DNA from: a virus
Reading direction: 5' to 3' (one strand)
DNA length: 31,072 nucleotides
IMG/VR virus record: IMGVR_UViG_3300047510_002187
Location: 1-31,072 of that record
Below, piece by piece: positions 7,869 through 16,060 of this stretch (within the stretch, counting starts at the first letter, position 1; the number at the start of each line of letters is the position of its first letter). The notes under the pieces are model-generated. The model worked only from the letters and a program-made list of their open reading frames with translations, did not search any database and was not told where the DNA came from. Made by a program: the position numbers and the translations under genes.

Positions 7869-9421
7869 ATTGGAAAGACATTGAGGGTTATTTTTCTTAT
7901 ACTAATCTTTATGATTTAGCAATCAAATACTGCCCAGATAACTCAACTTTCGTAGAAGTGGGTTCTTGGATGGGGCAATCAACTTGTTATATGGGAGAAC
8001 AGATTAAGAACTCAAATAAAAACATCAAGTTTTATGCAGTAGATACTTGGGAAGGTAGTGATGAAGATGCTCATAAAGAAGCATTAAATAGATTAAAGAC
8101 ACAGAATTTTACTTTATTTGATGCATTTAAATATAATCTTGAACAATGTGGTGTAAGTAATTATGTAATACCATTACAAACCACAAGTATTGAGGCAGCA
8201 AAACAGTTTGAAGATAATAGTCTTGATTTTGTTCATATTGATGCATCTCACGATTATGAAAATGTTCTTGCAGACATTATTGCATGGTATCCAAAGGTCA
8301 AACCGGGAGGTTTTATTACCGGCGATGATTATGTAATTAGTTGGAATGGAGTTATTCAAGCAGTTAATGAATATTTTACAGGTAAATCTGTAGTTCTTCT
8401 TAATCGTGGAGATTGTACATTAAGTAAAGTTTGGTTACATCAAAAACAAGGAGATAAAATGGAAATTACATTATATGCAATTTGCAAAAACGAAGAAAAG
8501 AATATTCAAAAGTTCATTGAGAACTCAAAGAAATTCACTCACACTGTTGTAGTTGATACCGGAAGTACTGATAAAACAGTAGAACTACTGCAAGAAGCGG
8601 GAATTGAAGTTCATCAACACTCACAAACCAGAGAAGAGTTTGATTTCTCAATCGCAAGAAATCAAGCATTATCTTATGTAAAAACTGACTGGGCATTTTC
8701 ATTGGATTTTAATGAAGATTTAGATGATTTCTTTCCAGAAGGTCTTGAAGTAATCTCAAATGAATTCACTGCATTTAGACACGAACGATATGATAAAGAA
8801 GGAGACAATGAACCAACCTTGGGTCAAACTTCACATATTCGCTTTCACCGAACCAAGAATTATACCTGGGTGAATTCAGTTCATGAAACTCCAATGTTTA
8901 TTCCAACAAAAGATTATCTAAATGAAGTTGCAGTAGATACCACAATTAAGATTACAAAAAATATTCATAATACAATAGATAAGGAATTATTCTATCTTTC
9001 AATTTGTGAAAGAGAGTATGAACAGTATCAAAACATTTATTATCTCTGGTTTATATTTAAACATTATTATCAAGTTCAAAACATTCAAAAAGCAGTTGAA
9101 TTGGGTCAAGAATATTTGAATATGTCTAAACCTTATTTTGACCCGACAAGAGTTGATGTGTTTATTATGACGAGTATTTGTCTCATACAACTTCAAGATA
9201 TTTCAAGAGCATCTAATTATGCATTTCACGCATTAAGTGAAGCAATGAACCTTGGTGGTCATTTAATGGGTAAGGCATTTACTCATCTATTAAACATTGG
9301 AAAACTCACACAAAATCCAAATATCATTATATTTGCATCTGGATTTTCACAAGAAACAATAAATCTCAAAGAAAGAACTGATGCAATTTTAAATCTTTAT
9401 AATACTACAAATGAGAATTGA
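7865..9421 (+). CDS. Fusion: class I SAM methyltransferase + GT2 glycosyltransferase + helical C-terminus
   Basis: This 518-residue protein has three parts. Residues 1-195 are a Methyltransf_24-type SAM methyltransferase: EVGSWMGQS at 31-39, VDTWEG near 59-64, and FVHIDASHDYENV at 122-134. From residue 199 a second module starts with MEITLYAICKNEEKNI, followed by VVVDTGSTDKTVELL, the signature of GT2 enzymes. The usual LDADE segment is altered to LDFNEDLDD. The last 170 residues are helical and TPR-like. The junction carries an in-frame ATG with a strong ribosome site, so the GT2 part may also be made alone. The first ATG overlaps the upstream stop. Confidence 0.75.
   Translation: MNWKDIEGYFSYTNLYDLAIKYCPDNSTFVEVGSWMGQSTCYMGEQIKNSNKNIKFYAVDTWEGSDEDAHKEALNRLKTQNFTLFDAFKYNLEQCGVSNYVIPLQTTSIEAAKQFEDNSLDFVHIDASHDYENVLADIIAWYPKVKPGGFITGDDYVISWNGVIQAVNEYFTGKSVVLLNRGDCTLSKVWLHQKQGDKMEITLYAICKNEEKNIQKFIENSKKFTHTVVVDTGSTDKTVELLQEAGIEVHQHSQTREEFDFSIARNQALSYVKTDWAFSLDFNEDLDDFFPEGLEVISNEFTAFRHERYDKEGDNEPTLGQTSHIRFHRTKNYTWVNSVHETPMFIPTKDYLNEVAVDTTIKITKNIHNTIDKELFYLSICEREYEQYQNIYYLWFIFKHYYQVQNIQKAVELGQEYLNMSKPYFDPTRVDVFIMTSICLIQLQDISRASNYAFHALSEAMNLGGHLMGKAFTHLLNIGKLTQNPNIIIFASGFSQETINLKERTDAILNLYNTTNEN
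8448..8461 (+). promoter_or_regulatory. Internal ribosome binding site and in-frame ATG at the fusion junction
   Basis: AAGGAG at 8448-8453 is five bases from ATG 8459-8461, codon 199 of the fusion gene. A TAA lies out of frame between them at 8455-8457. This layout looks like a former gene boundary at which the reading frames became joined. Confidence 0.65.
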
Positions 9422-9770
9422 AATTCCAGTATCAGTCGGTGAACTTTTAGATAAAATTTCTATACTTTCCATTAAGTCACAACACACTTCTAATGAATAT
9501 GTAAAGAAGGAACTTCAAGAACTTATTCAAATTGCACAAGAACATAAGGTTTATGATGCATCTTATGTTTCAAAATTACTTACAATCAATCGTAAACTCT
9601 GGAAAATTGAAGATGAATTAAGAGTGATGGAAAAATCTCAAGTGTTTGATGAGAAATTTATAGAACTTGCGAGAGGTGTTTATATTACTAATGATGAAAG
9701 AGCAAGAATAAAAAGAGAAATTAACGAGACACATAATTCTCTTTATAAAGAAATAAAAATATACACATAA
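9411..9770 (+). CDS. DUF6165-like protein
   Basis: This 119-residue protein opens with RIEIPVSVGELLDKISILSIK, the hallmark of the DUF6165 family, followed by two long helices and NRKLWKIEDELR. Family members occur next to glycosyltransferase and TPR genes in bacteria and phages; their activity is not known. The ATG overlaps the end of the fusion gene by 11 bases, so it is the last member of that coupled operon. No catalytic motif is evident. A small helical accessory or scaffold role is a guess. Confidence 0.65.
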   Translation: MRIEIPVSVGELLDKISILSIKSQHTSNEYVKKELQELIQIAQEHKVYDASYVSKLLTINRKLWKIEDELRVMEKSQVFDEKFIELARGVYITNDERARIKREINETHNSLYKEIKIYT

Positions 9771-9773
9771 ATA
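9766..9773 (+). promoter_or_regulatory. T4-type late promoter, CATAAATA
   Basis: The octamer matches the late consensus TATAAATA at seven of eight positions and overlaps the TAA stop of the DUF6165 gene. It lies about 80 bases before the collagen-like fibre gene, a structural gene expected to be late. Two TATAAT-like hexamers lie in the following AT-rich leader. Confidence 0.45.
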
Positions 9774-9851
9774 TTTTAACGCATATAATACATAAAAATC
9801 TTGTGGTTCAGGGATATAATATAAAAAATAAACAGTTAAAAATATTTTAAT

Positions 9852-11306
9852 ATGCCAGTAAATCTTTCCGCATTTTTAGATTCAAGTTTTAGGGGCACTC
9901 AGGGAATTCAAGGATCTACAGGATCTCAAGGAACTCAGGGTATTCAAGGTCGTCAAGGAACTACAGGATCTCAAGGAACTCAAGGTATTCAAGGTACTCA
10001 AGGATCTACAGGATCTCAAGGAACTCAAGGTATTCAAGGTACTCAAGGATCTACAGGATCTCAAGGAACTCAAGGTATTCAAGGTCGTCAAGGAACTACA
10101 GGATCTCAAGGAATTCAAGGTATTCAAGGTAATTTTGGTATTCAAGGAACTCAGGGAATATCAATTCAAGGAACTACAGGATCTCAAGGAATTCAAGGTA
10201 TTCAAGGTAATTTTGGTATTCAAGGAACTCAGGGAATATCAATTCAAGGAACTACAGGATCTCAAGGAATTCAAGGTATTCAAGGTAATTTTGGTATTCA
10301 AGGAACTCAGGGAATATCAATTCAAGGAACTACAGGATCTCAAGGAATTCAAGGATTAAATGGACCATCTAATGTCATTTCAGCATTTGATACTACTACC
10401 AATTCGACATTTTATCCAGTGTTTGTTGCAGGAACTGGAAATCAGACGCCAAGTATAAGAACAACATCACCCCCATTCAGTTTTAATCCGAGTACAAGTA
10501 ATTTATTTCTAGATGGTTCTATTAGTATAGGAACATTGAATCCACAATTAAATTCAAAACTCCATGTTGCTGGAAATGTAAAAGTGGATGGGAGTGTGGA
10601 AGTAGATGGAAGCGTAGGAATATCATCAGTAAAAATAACCAGATATAATTCAGTAGGTTCAGGAACTTTTACTAGAGATCCAAAAACAATAATTGCTCAA
10701 GTATTCGTCACTGGTGGAGGTGGTGGAGGAGGAGGATCCGACTCCGATGGTTCATCTGGTAGTTGCTCTGGAGGCGGAGGAGGAGGAGGAACATCAATTA
10801 AATGGTTAACTGCCGCACAATTGGGGACAACCGCCACCTATACTGTTGGAGGTGGAGGTGCTGCAGGTACTGTTCTTGGCGGAAATGGTGGAAATGGATC
10901 TAACTCAATTTTTACCTGTACTGGAATTGATTCCATTGTTTTAGTCGGAACTGGTGGAGAAGGTGGATTTGGAACTGGAAGTGCTTATGCAGCCAACACA
11001 TCGGCATTTAATGGTGGAAATGGTGGAATTCCTACTGGAGGTGACATTCTTCATACTGGACTCGATGGTTTGCCCGGTTTGGGTGTGGGTAACAATACGG
11101 TTACTGCGGGGAACGGTGGTGCATCATATTGGGGCGGCGGAGCAAACGGACCAGTAAGATTTACTGCAGGTTCAAATGCTGGAATAAACGCAACACAACC
11201 CGGTGCAGGAGGTTCTGGTGCAGTAAATATAAATTTACTTACAGGTGTTGTTGGTGGAACCGGAGCTGCGGGTACAATTTTAATAGTAGAATATTTAAAA
11301 CTATAA
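9852..11306 (+). CDS. Collagen-like, glycine-rich tail fibre/adhesin
   Basis: This 484-residue protein has three regions. Residues 15-175 are Gly-X-Y triplets rich in Q, T, S and I with no proline, able to form a trimeric rod. A middle section (180-270) has YPVFVAGTGNQ and SKLHVAGNVKVDGSVEVDGSV, typical of phage fibre knobs. The C-terminal 200 residues are glycine-rich with several runs of five or more glycines and end in GAAGTILIVEYLKL, resembling the glycine-rich domains of phage adhesins such as gp38-type tips. An assembly chaperone follows directly. No good Shine-Dalgarno precedes the ATG. Confidence 0.85.
   Translation: MPVNLSAFLDSSFRGTQGIQGSTGSQGTQGIQGRQGTTGSQGTQGIQGTQGSTGSQGTQGIQGTQGSTGSQGTQGIQGRQGTTGSQGIQGIQGNFGIQGTQGISIQGTTGSQGIQGIQGNFGIQGTQGISIQGTTGSQGIQGIQGNFGIQGTQGISIQGTTGSQGIQGLNGPSNVISAFDTTTNSTFYPVFVAGTGNQTPSIRTTSPPFSFNPSTSNLFLDGSISIGTLNPQLNSKLHVAGNVKVDGSVEVDGSVGISSVKITRYNSVGSGTFTRDPKTIIAQVFVTGGGGGGGGSDSDGSSGSCSGGGGGGGTSIKWLTAAQLGTTATYTVGGGGAAGTVLGGNGGNGSNSIFTCTGIDSIVLVGTGGEGGFGTGSAYAANTSAFNGGNGGIPTGGDILHTGLDGLPGLGVGNNTVTAGNGGASYWGGGANGPVRFTAGSNAGINATQPGAGGSGAVNINLLTGVVGGTGAAGTILIVEYLKL
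9921..10100 (+). repeat. Four tandem 45-bp units in the collagen-like gene
   Basis: Units run 9921-9965, 9966-10010, 10011-10055 and 10056-10100. The middle two are identical; the outer two encode GRQGTT in place of GTQGST. Each encodes five Gly-X-Y triplets, so unit gain or loss keeps the frame and changes rod length. Confidence 0.9.
10101..10334 (+). repeat. Three perfect tandem 78-bp units in the collagen-like gene
   Basis: Units at 10101-10178, 10179-10256 and 10257-10334 read as identical. Each encodes 26 residues: eight triplets plus a two-residue interruption at GISIQG, which breaks the triplet register once per unit. Confidence 0.9.
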
Positions 11307-11318
11307 GGAGTAAAATAA

Positions 11319-11669
11319 ATGAATAAAATATGTGTCATTAATAAGAATACAAGAGAATGTGTAGATATTCTATACGACCAATCTTGGACTGATACAGAAG
11401 AACTTATTTCTACTCCACAAAACGACGGAGAAATTGGATGGTTTTGGAATGAAAATGGATGGATGACCTATGAGGAATGGTGCCAAAAACAAAGAATCCG
11501 AAGAAATAAGTATCTTTCAATTTACATTGATACAATAAATGTTATTCGTTGGAATTCTTTTACTCAAGAAGAAAAAGACAATTGGACTGAATATAGACAA
11601 TTACTTTTAGATATTCCTCAACAATCAAAATTTCCTAGAGAAATTATTTGGCCCATTAAACCAGAATAA
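11319..11669 (+). CDS. Tail-fibre assembly chaperone-like protein (Phage_tail_APC type)
   Basis: This 116-residue protein has a C-terminal half, from RNKYLSIYIDTINVIRWNSFTQEEK through W-EYRQLLLDIPQQSKFPREIIWPIKP, that matches the phage tail assembly chaperone pattern (YRQ-L-DI then FP-I-WP). The N-terminal half (VINKNTRECVDILYD, GWFWNENGWMTYEEW) is the variable fibre-matching part. It follows the collagen-like fibre by 12 bases with AAGGAG before its ATG, as expected for a chaperone that folds or trimerises that fibre. Confidence 0.75.
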   Translation: MNKICVINKNTRECVDILYDQSWTDTEELISTPQNDGEIGWFWNENGWMTYEEWCQKQRIRRNKYLSIYIDTINVIRWNSFTQEEKDNWTEYRQLLLDIPQQSKFPREIIWPIKPE

Positions 11670-11672
11670 ATA
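11665..11672 (+). promoter_or_regulatory. Late-type promoter, AATAAATA
   Basis: Seven of eight bases match TATAAATA. The box overlaps the TAA stop of the chaperone gene and is 25 bases before the next ATG, a suitable distance for a late start with a short leader. Confidence 0.4.
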
Positions 11673-11696
11673 CATTCAAGAACTCGTTATAGTATT

Positions 11697-12674
11697 ATGA
11701 ATTTTGTAAAACTTGCATTAGATAATGGTGGCATTATTAAACCACTTCTCATAAATCCCGAAGATCTCTGTGGACCTTCTCTCACAAATCCATCAGTTTT
11801 AGTAGTTGATGGAAGAATATTAGTCAATATCAGAAATGTAAATTACACATTATATCATTCGGAATTAAATAAATTTGAACATATGTGGGGACCATTATCC
11901 TACATACACCCAGAGAATGATATGCACCTCAGAACTGCAAATCATATTGCAGAATTAGATGAAGATTTAAATATACTCCATTACTCAAAAATAGATACAT
12001 CAAATTTTGATACTTATCAACCACAATGGGAATTTGTTGGGTTGGAAGATGTTCGTTTGATTCAATGGAACGGTAAGATTTACGCTATAGGTGTACGCAG
12101 AGATGTAGACACTATTGGAACTGGAAGAATGGAACTTTCTGAATTGAGGTTCAATGGTTCTGAAGTTAAAGAAGTTTCTAGATATAGAATTCCAGGTCCT
12201 CCACCAGATGATGAATATTGTATGAAAAATTGTACTCCAATTGAAGATAAACCTTTTCATCTTTTAAAATGGACTAATCCAACTGCATTATTGAAATTTG
12301 ATATTACAGGAAAAGATTCCACAATAATTGAAACAAGTCCTTACACTACAGAATTAAAAAATGATTTAAGAGGTGGTTCACAAGTTATTCCATATCAAAA
12401 TGGATATCTTTCTCTTCTCCATGAAACAGAACTTTATAATTCAGAACAAGGTAGAAAAGATGCAACTTATCGTCATCGGTTTGTTATATGGGATAAGAAT
12501 TTTAAACTTCAAAAAGTATCAAAGTTATTTTCATTTTTAAATTTTAAAATTGAATTTTCTTGTGGCATGGCCGAATATAATGATGATTTTCTAATTACAT
12601 TTGGAACGCAAGACAACGCAGCGTATATACTCAGAATTTCAAAATCAGTAGTTGAGGACTTTATTAATGAATGA
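11697..12674 (+). CDS. GH130-like five-bladed propeller protein
   Basis: This 325-residue protein is built of repeated beta strands. The segment VGLEDVRLIQWNGKIYAIGVRRDVDTIGTGRMEL (residues 114-147), KNCTPIEDKPFHLLKWTNPT (177-195) and CGMAEYNDDFLITFGTQDNAAYIL near the C-terminus are the arrangement seen in GH130-like proteins and their uncharacterised relatives, where the conserved Asp/Glu act on phosphorylated or beta-linked mannosides. It lies between the fibre chaperone and an FkbM methyltransferase. It could be a glycoside phosphorylase or a glycan-binding propeller. It overlaps the next gene by eight bases. Confidence 0.6.
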   Translation: MNFVKLALDNGGIIKPLLINPEDLCGPSLTNPSVLVVDGRILVNIRNVNYTLYHSELNKFEHMWGPLSYIHPENDMHLRTANHIAELDEDLNILHYSKIDTSNFDTYQPQWEFVGLEDVRLIQWNGKIYAIGVRRDVDTIGTGRMELSELRFNGSEVKEVSRYRIPGPPPDDEYCMKNCTPIEDKPFHLLKWTNPTALLKFDITGKDSTIIETSPYTTELKNDLRGGSQVIPYQNGYLSLLHETELYNSEQGRKDATYRHRFVIWDKNFKLQKVSKLFSFLNFKIEFSCGMAEYNDDFLITFGTQDNAAYILRISKSVVEDFINE

Positions 12675-14037
12675 GCTTATTAAATTTTCACTAGATACCG
12701 AAAATCCAGAAAATAATTATAATCTCGCGAAATGGTATGAAAAACAAGGTCAGTATGCACCCGCACACACTTATTATCTAAGAACTGCGGAAAGATCTAA
12801 AAATGATTTACTTGCTTATGAATGTTTACTAAAATCAGCGTTTTGTTATAAATTACAAGGTTCAAGAGATAATACTGAAAAAGTAACATTAGAAAATGCC
12901 TTAAACTTATTGCCACAAAGACCAGAGGCATATTATTTCTTATCTCTATTGTATGAAAAGAACCAAGAATGGCAAAGTTGTTATACCTATGCAAATCTTG
13001 GTCTACAATGTCATAATAATGAAATAGAAAGTATTAACATTCCTGAGTATAGTGGAAAACATTTATTGTTATTCCAAAAAGCAGTTGCAGCTTGGTGGTG
13101 GGGTAAAGGTGATGAAAGTAGAAATCTATTTGATCTTCTTACAAAAAATTACTGGGATAATTTTGATGAATTACACAAAAATAGTATAAATCAAAACTTA
13201 ATTAGATTAGGAAAAAATTCAATCGGTCAAACATTTAATTATCCAAACAACTTTGATTGGGCAGACCTAACGGAAGAAGACATTGTTACAATAGAAAGAG
13301 AAGTGATACATGAAAATGTTTATAGATTTTGGAAAGATGTAAAAGAAAATGATATTGTTTTGGATATTGGTGCAAGTGTTGGTGCATATACTATATCAAT
13401 TTTAGATCAAAAACCAAAAAAAGTATATTGTGTTGAACCATCTAAAAATTTACTAAAAACATTGGTTAAAAACTGTTCCGAAAAATTATTCAATAACTTT
13501 AATACATCAATAACTTATATTAATAATGGAATAGTAAGTAATAATACTGATGAAATTAATGTTTTTGGGAATGATAAGAGTTTTATTCCCATTACTTTTA
13601 AAGAACTTATATCAACATATTCAATTAATCATATTGATTATATGAAAGTTGACTGTGAAGGTGGTGAATATAATATTTTTACCGAAGAAAATATAGATTT
13701 TATATTCAATAATGTTAAATTTATATCAATAGAAATTCACCTCAAAGGTTATAATTTCAGAGAAAAATTCAAAAAATTCAGAGATACATATTTAACTAAG
13801 TTCAACGATTACAAGGTAATGTCTTGCACCAGACAAAATATTTCTTGGGGAAAATCACTAGACATAACTGATAAAATATTTGATGATACTTTTATTGACA
13901 CTTATAATTGTGAATTTATGGTTTATATTAATAATGAAATTCAGAGTACTAATAAAAATTTAAAAAAAAAAAATTCTTTGACTGCGGAACACACTTGTTT
14001 CAGGGGTTCAACGAAATATCTAAAATCTATGGTATAG
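12667..14037 (+). CDS. TPR + FkbM-type methyltransferase
   Basis: This 456-residue protein starts at the ATG at 12667. Residues 1-200 are helical with TPR-like pairs (YNLAKWYEKQGQYAPAHTYYL). Residues 228-400 form an FkbM-type methyltransferase: VLDIGASVGAYT at 231-242, YCVEPSKNLL, and IDYMKVDCEGGEYNIF. FkbM enzymes O-methylate sugars or small molecules with SAM. The natural C-terminus is uncertain: at an A12 run (13962-13973) the frame continues into KKKNSLTAEHTC, which is out-of-frame reading of the next methyltransferase domain. A fused TPR-FkbM-FkbM product by frameshift is possible. Confidence 0.75.
   Translation: MNELIKFSLDTENPENNYNLAKWYEKQGQYAPAHTYYLRTAERSKNDLLAYECLLKSAFCYKLQGSRDNTEKVTLENALNLLPQRPEAYYFLSLLYEKNQEWQSCYTYANLGLQCHNNEIESINIPEYSGKHLLLFQKAVAAWWWGKGDESRNLFDLLTKNYWDNFDELHKNSINQNLIRLGKNSIGQTFNYPNNFDWADLTEEDIVTIEREVIHENVYRFWKDVKENDIVLDIGASVGAYTISILDQKPKKVYCVEPSKNLLKTLVKNCSEKLFNNFNTSITYINNGIVSNNTDEINVFGNDKSFIPITFKELISTYSINHIDYMKVDCEGGEYNIFTEENIDFIFNNVKFISIEIHLKGYNFREKFKKFRDTYLTKFNDYKVMSCTRQNISWGKSLDITDKIFDDTFIDTYNCEFMVYINNEIQSTNKNLKKKNSLTAEHTCFRGSTKYLKSMV
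13962..13973 (+). other. A12 homopolymer at the junction of two FkbM domains
   Basis: Twelve adenines separate the two FkbM reading frames. One extra A, or a -1 slip, would join the upstream frame directly to FFDCGTHLFQGFNEI, the expected start of the second domain. Candidate site for transcriptional slippage, ribosomal frameshift or a sequencing undercall. Confidence 0.7.
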
Positions 14038-14576
14038 ATTCTAGTTGGGAATGTTATTGTTTTGAACCAAATCCAAAAACATATATTAGTTCAAAAGAAA
14101 ATTATTTAAAATTATTAGATGATGGATTGAATATTATTCATTTTAATGCTGGTGTATCTAATAAAAATGATTATGTAAATTTAAACCTATCCGAATCTAC
14201 TATTTGGGATGGAACTGAAGTTGGTACATTTACTGGGCAGTCTTCTAATATATTATTAAATCCCCCACAAAAATTACAAGAGAATCCAATTAAATATAAT
14301 TCAGAAACAGAGATAGTAAGGGTATTAGATTTTTCAAATATTATAGAAACATTTTCTAGTATTAATGATTTTATTGTTGTAAAATTAGATGTTGAAGGAA
14401 GCGAATTTGATATTATAGATAAATTAATATCATCTGGCACAATTAAATACATTAATGAAATTTACATTGAATTTCATCCACATTTTTTTGATGATTTAGT
14501 TGTTTATAGAAATAAAATAGAAAATTACAAAAAAGTATTTTCGGAAAATAGAATTAAATTTACAGAGTGGTATTAA
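13995..14576 (+). CDS. FkbM-type methyltransferase domain, start obscured
   Basis: The 193-residue reading frame begins at a TTG, but recognisable domain sequence extends upstream in the same frame (FFDCGTHLFQ from 13974) to the A12 run, with no ATG, GTG or TTG available before the stop at 13953. It carries CYCFEPNPKTY, VVKLDVEGSEFDIIDKLI and EIYIEFHPHFF, which define FkbM-type SAM methyltransferases. Either translation arrives by frameshift from the upstream gene, or a start was lost, or the A run is miscalled. It ends immediately before the next ATG. Confidence 0.7.
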   Translation: MFQGFNEISKIYGIDSSWECYCFEPNPKTYISSKENYLKLLDDGLNIIHFNAGVSNKNDYVNLNLSESTIWDGTEVGTFTGQSSNILLNPPQKLQENPIKYNSETEIVRVLDFSNIIETFSSINDFIVVKLDVEGSEFDIIDKLISSGTIKYINEIYIEFHPHFFDDLVVYRNKIENYKKVFSENRIKFTEWY

Positions 14577-16058
14577 ATGAAAAAGATTATTGATTATTTT
14601 ACTTTTTTCATTGAAAAAGAATTATTAGAACTTAGAATTAATCTACTAAAAGATCATGTGGATAAGTTTATTATCTCTGAATCAAATAAAACACATAATG
14701 GAGATGATAAAGATTTTATTTGTAAAAAACTAATAGAAGATCTTAATTTACCAAAGGATAAAATTCAGGTTATTGAAACTATTGTGCCGGATAGTGAAGA
14801 TTTAATTCCAGATGAATCTGATTATGTCTATTCATTAGAAGCAAAATCAACTCAAGTTAAAAATTGGACTAGAGAAAGATTACAAAGAGATGCTCTAATG
14901 TCTGTAATAGATGAATACGATGATGATGATGTTTTTATCGTAAGTGATTGTGATGAAATAATCAATCCAGAATTTATTCTATATTTTTCAACATGTTGTA
15001 GAAATATTCCAAACAATATCATTAAAGTTCCTTTAGTTCTTTTAGAAGGTCAAGCGAATAAAAGACTTTATGAGGGAGATGTGCCGGCAGATTGGAGTCA
15101 ATCTCTTCTTTTGTGTACTAAAAGACAATTATCAAATGGAGGATCTCCGACAAAATTCAGGGGACAATATGGTAGTCCATTGGATCCGGTTTGGATTACT
15201 GAAAATGGAAAAATAATTGAAGACTGTGGGTGGCATTTTACTTGGATGGGAGATGAAACTTTAAGAAAATATAAAGCAAAAACTACTGTTTTATCCGATA
15301 ATCTTTCCAACCTTAATACTTTAAGTTCAGAATCTATGAAAGATATTATTGAAGTAGAACAAACTAGTAAACTAAGTCAAAAAAATTATCCAGTTAATCT
15401 GTTACCACAAATTATCTTCAATTTGCCAAATGTAAGAAATTTCTTGCTTCCTAAACAAGAAAATCTATTTAATATTAATATTAACTCCAAATCAACTTCT
15501 TGGATTATAGATAACTTTTATGAGAACCCAGATGAAGTAAGAGAGTTTGCATTAAAACAAGACTATCTTGAAGGTGGTTTGGGTAGGGGATTCATTGGAA
15601 GAAGAACTCATCAACAATTTTTATTTCCTGGACTCAAAGAAAAATTTGAAGAAATCATGGGAAGAAAAATAACAAAGTGGGAAGAACATGGGATGAATGG
15701 GAGATTTCAAGTTGCGTGGTCTGGTGAACCTTTAGTTTATCATTGCGACGATCAAAAGTGGGGTGGTATGTTGTACCTCACACCGAATGCACCATATCAG
15801 TGTGGAACCACATTATACGCTAACAAGAAAACAAAAGCAAGAACTTATTATGAGGAAGGATGGAATGATGCGTGGATTGATGTTCCTGGAGGGTGTCATT
15901 TAGATGGAACCCCATTTGAACCTGTTGATGTTCTAGGAAATGTTTATAATCGTCTGGTTATCTTTGATGCAAGTTGTATTCATAGTGCTTCTCAATACTT
16001 TGGGACAGTTATGGACAATGGACGACTATGGCAAATGTTTTTCTTTGACACCGACTGA
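14577..16058 (+). CDS. Fusion: GT17-like glycosyltransferase + 2OG-Fe(II) oxygenase-like domain
   Basis: This 493-residue protein has two domains. Residues 1-260 resemble GT17 (N-acetylglucosaminyltransferase III-like): IIDYFTFFIEKELLELRINLL, VDKFIISESNKTHNG, and SDCDEI at 123-128 for metal and donor binding. Residues 305-493 resemble phage 2-oxoglutarate oxygenases of the DUF6445 type: H389 and D391 in VYHCDDQKWGGMLYLTP, H469 in DASCIHSASQYFG, and R483 in GRLWQMFFFD. The fusion implies sequential sugar transfer and hydroxylation on one acceptor, but substrates are unknown. It is the last gene of the glycan block, followed by tandem hairpins. Confidence 0.75.
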   Translation: MKKIIDYFTFFIEKELLELRINLLKDHVDKFIISESNKTHNGDDKDFICKKLIEDLNLPKDKIQVIETIVPDSEDLIPDESDYVYSLEAKSTQVKNWTRERLQRDALMSVIDEYDDDDVFIVSDCDEIINPEFILYFSTCCRNIPNNIIKVPLVLLEGQANKRLYEGDVPADWSQSLLLCTKRQLSNGGSPTKFRGQYGSPLDPVWITENGKIIEDCGWHFTWMGDETLRKYKAKTTVLSDNLSNLNTLSSESMKDIIEVEQTSKLSQKNYPVNLLPQIIFNLPNVRNFLLPKQENLFNININSKSTSWIIDNFYENPDEVREFALKQDYLEGGLGRGFIGRRTHQQFLFPGLKEKFEEIMGRKITKWEEHGMNGRFQVAWSGEPLVYHCDDQKWGGMLYLTPNAPYQCGTTLYANKKTKARTYYEEGWNDAWIDVPGGCHLDGTPFEPVDVLGNVYNRLVIFDASCIHSASQYFGTVMDNGRLWQMFFFDTD

Positions 16059-16060
16059 AG

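Noticed and set aside
9921-10334. CRISPR-like repeat array
   Set aside because: Repeats are tandem without unique spacers and are in-frame coding sequence for Gly-X-Y triplets.
9882-10359. Extra frames on both strands over the collagen-like repeats
   Set aside because: The repeats have lengths divisible by three and lack stops in other frames by chance; the Gly-X-Y frame explains the sequence.
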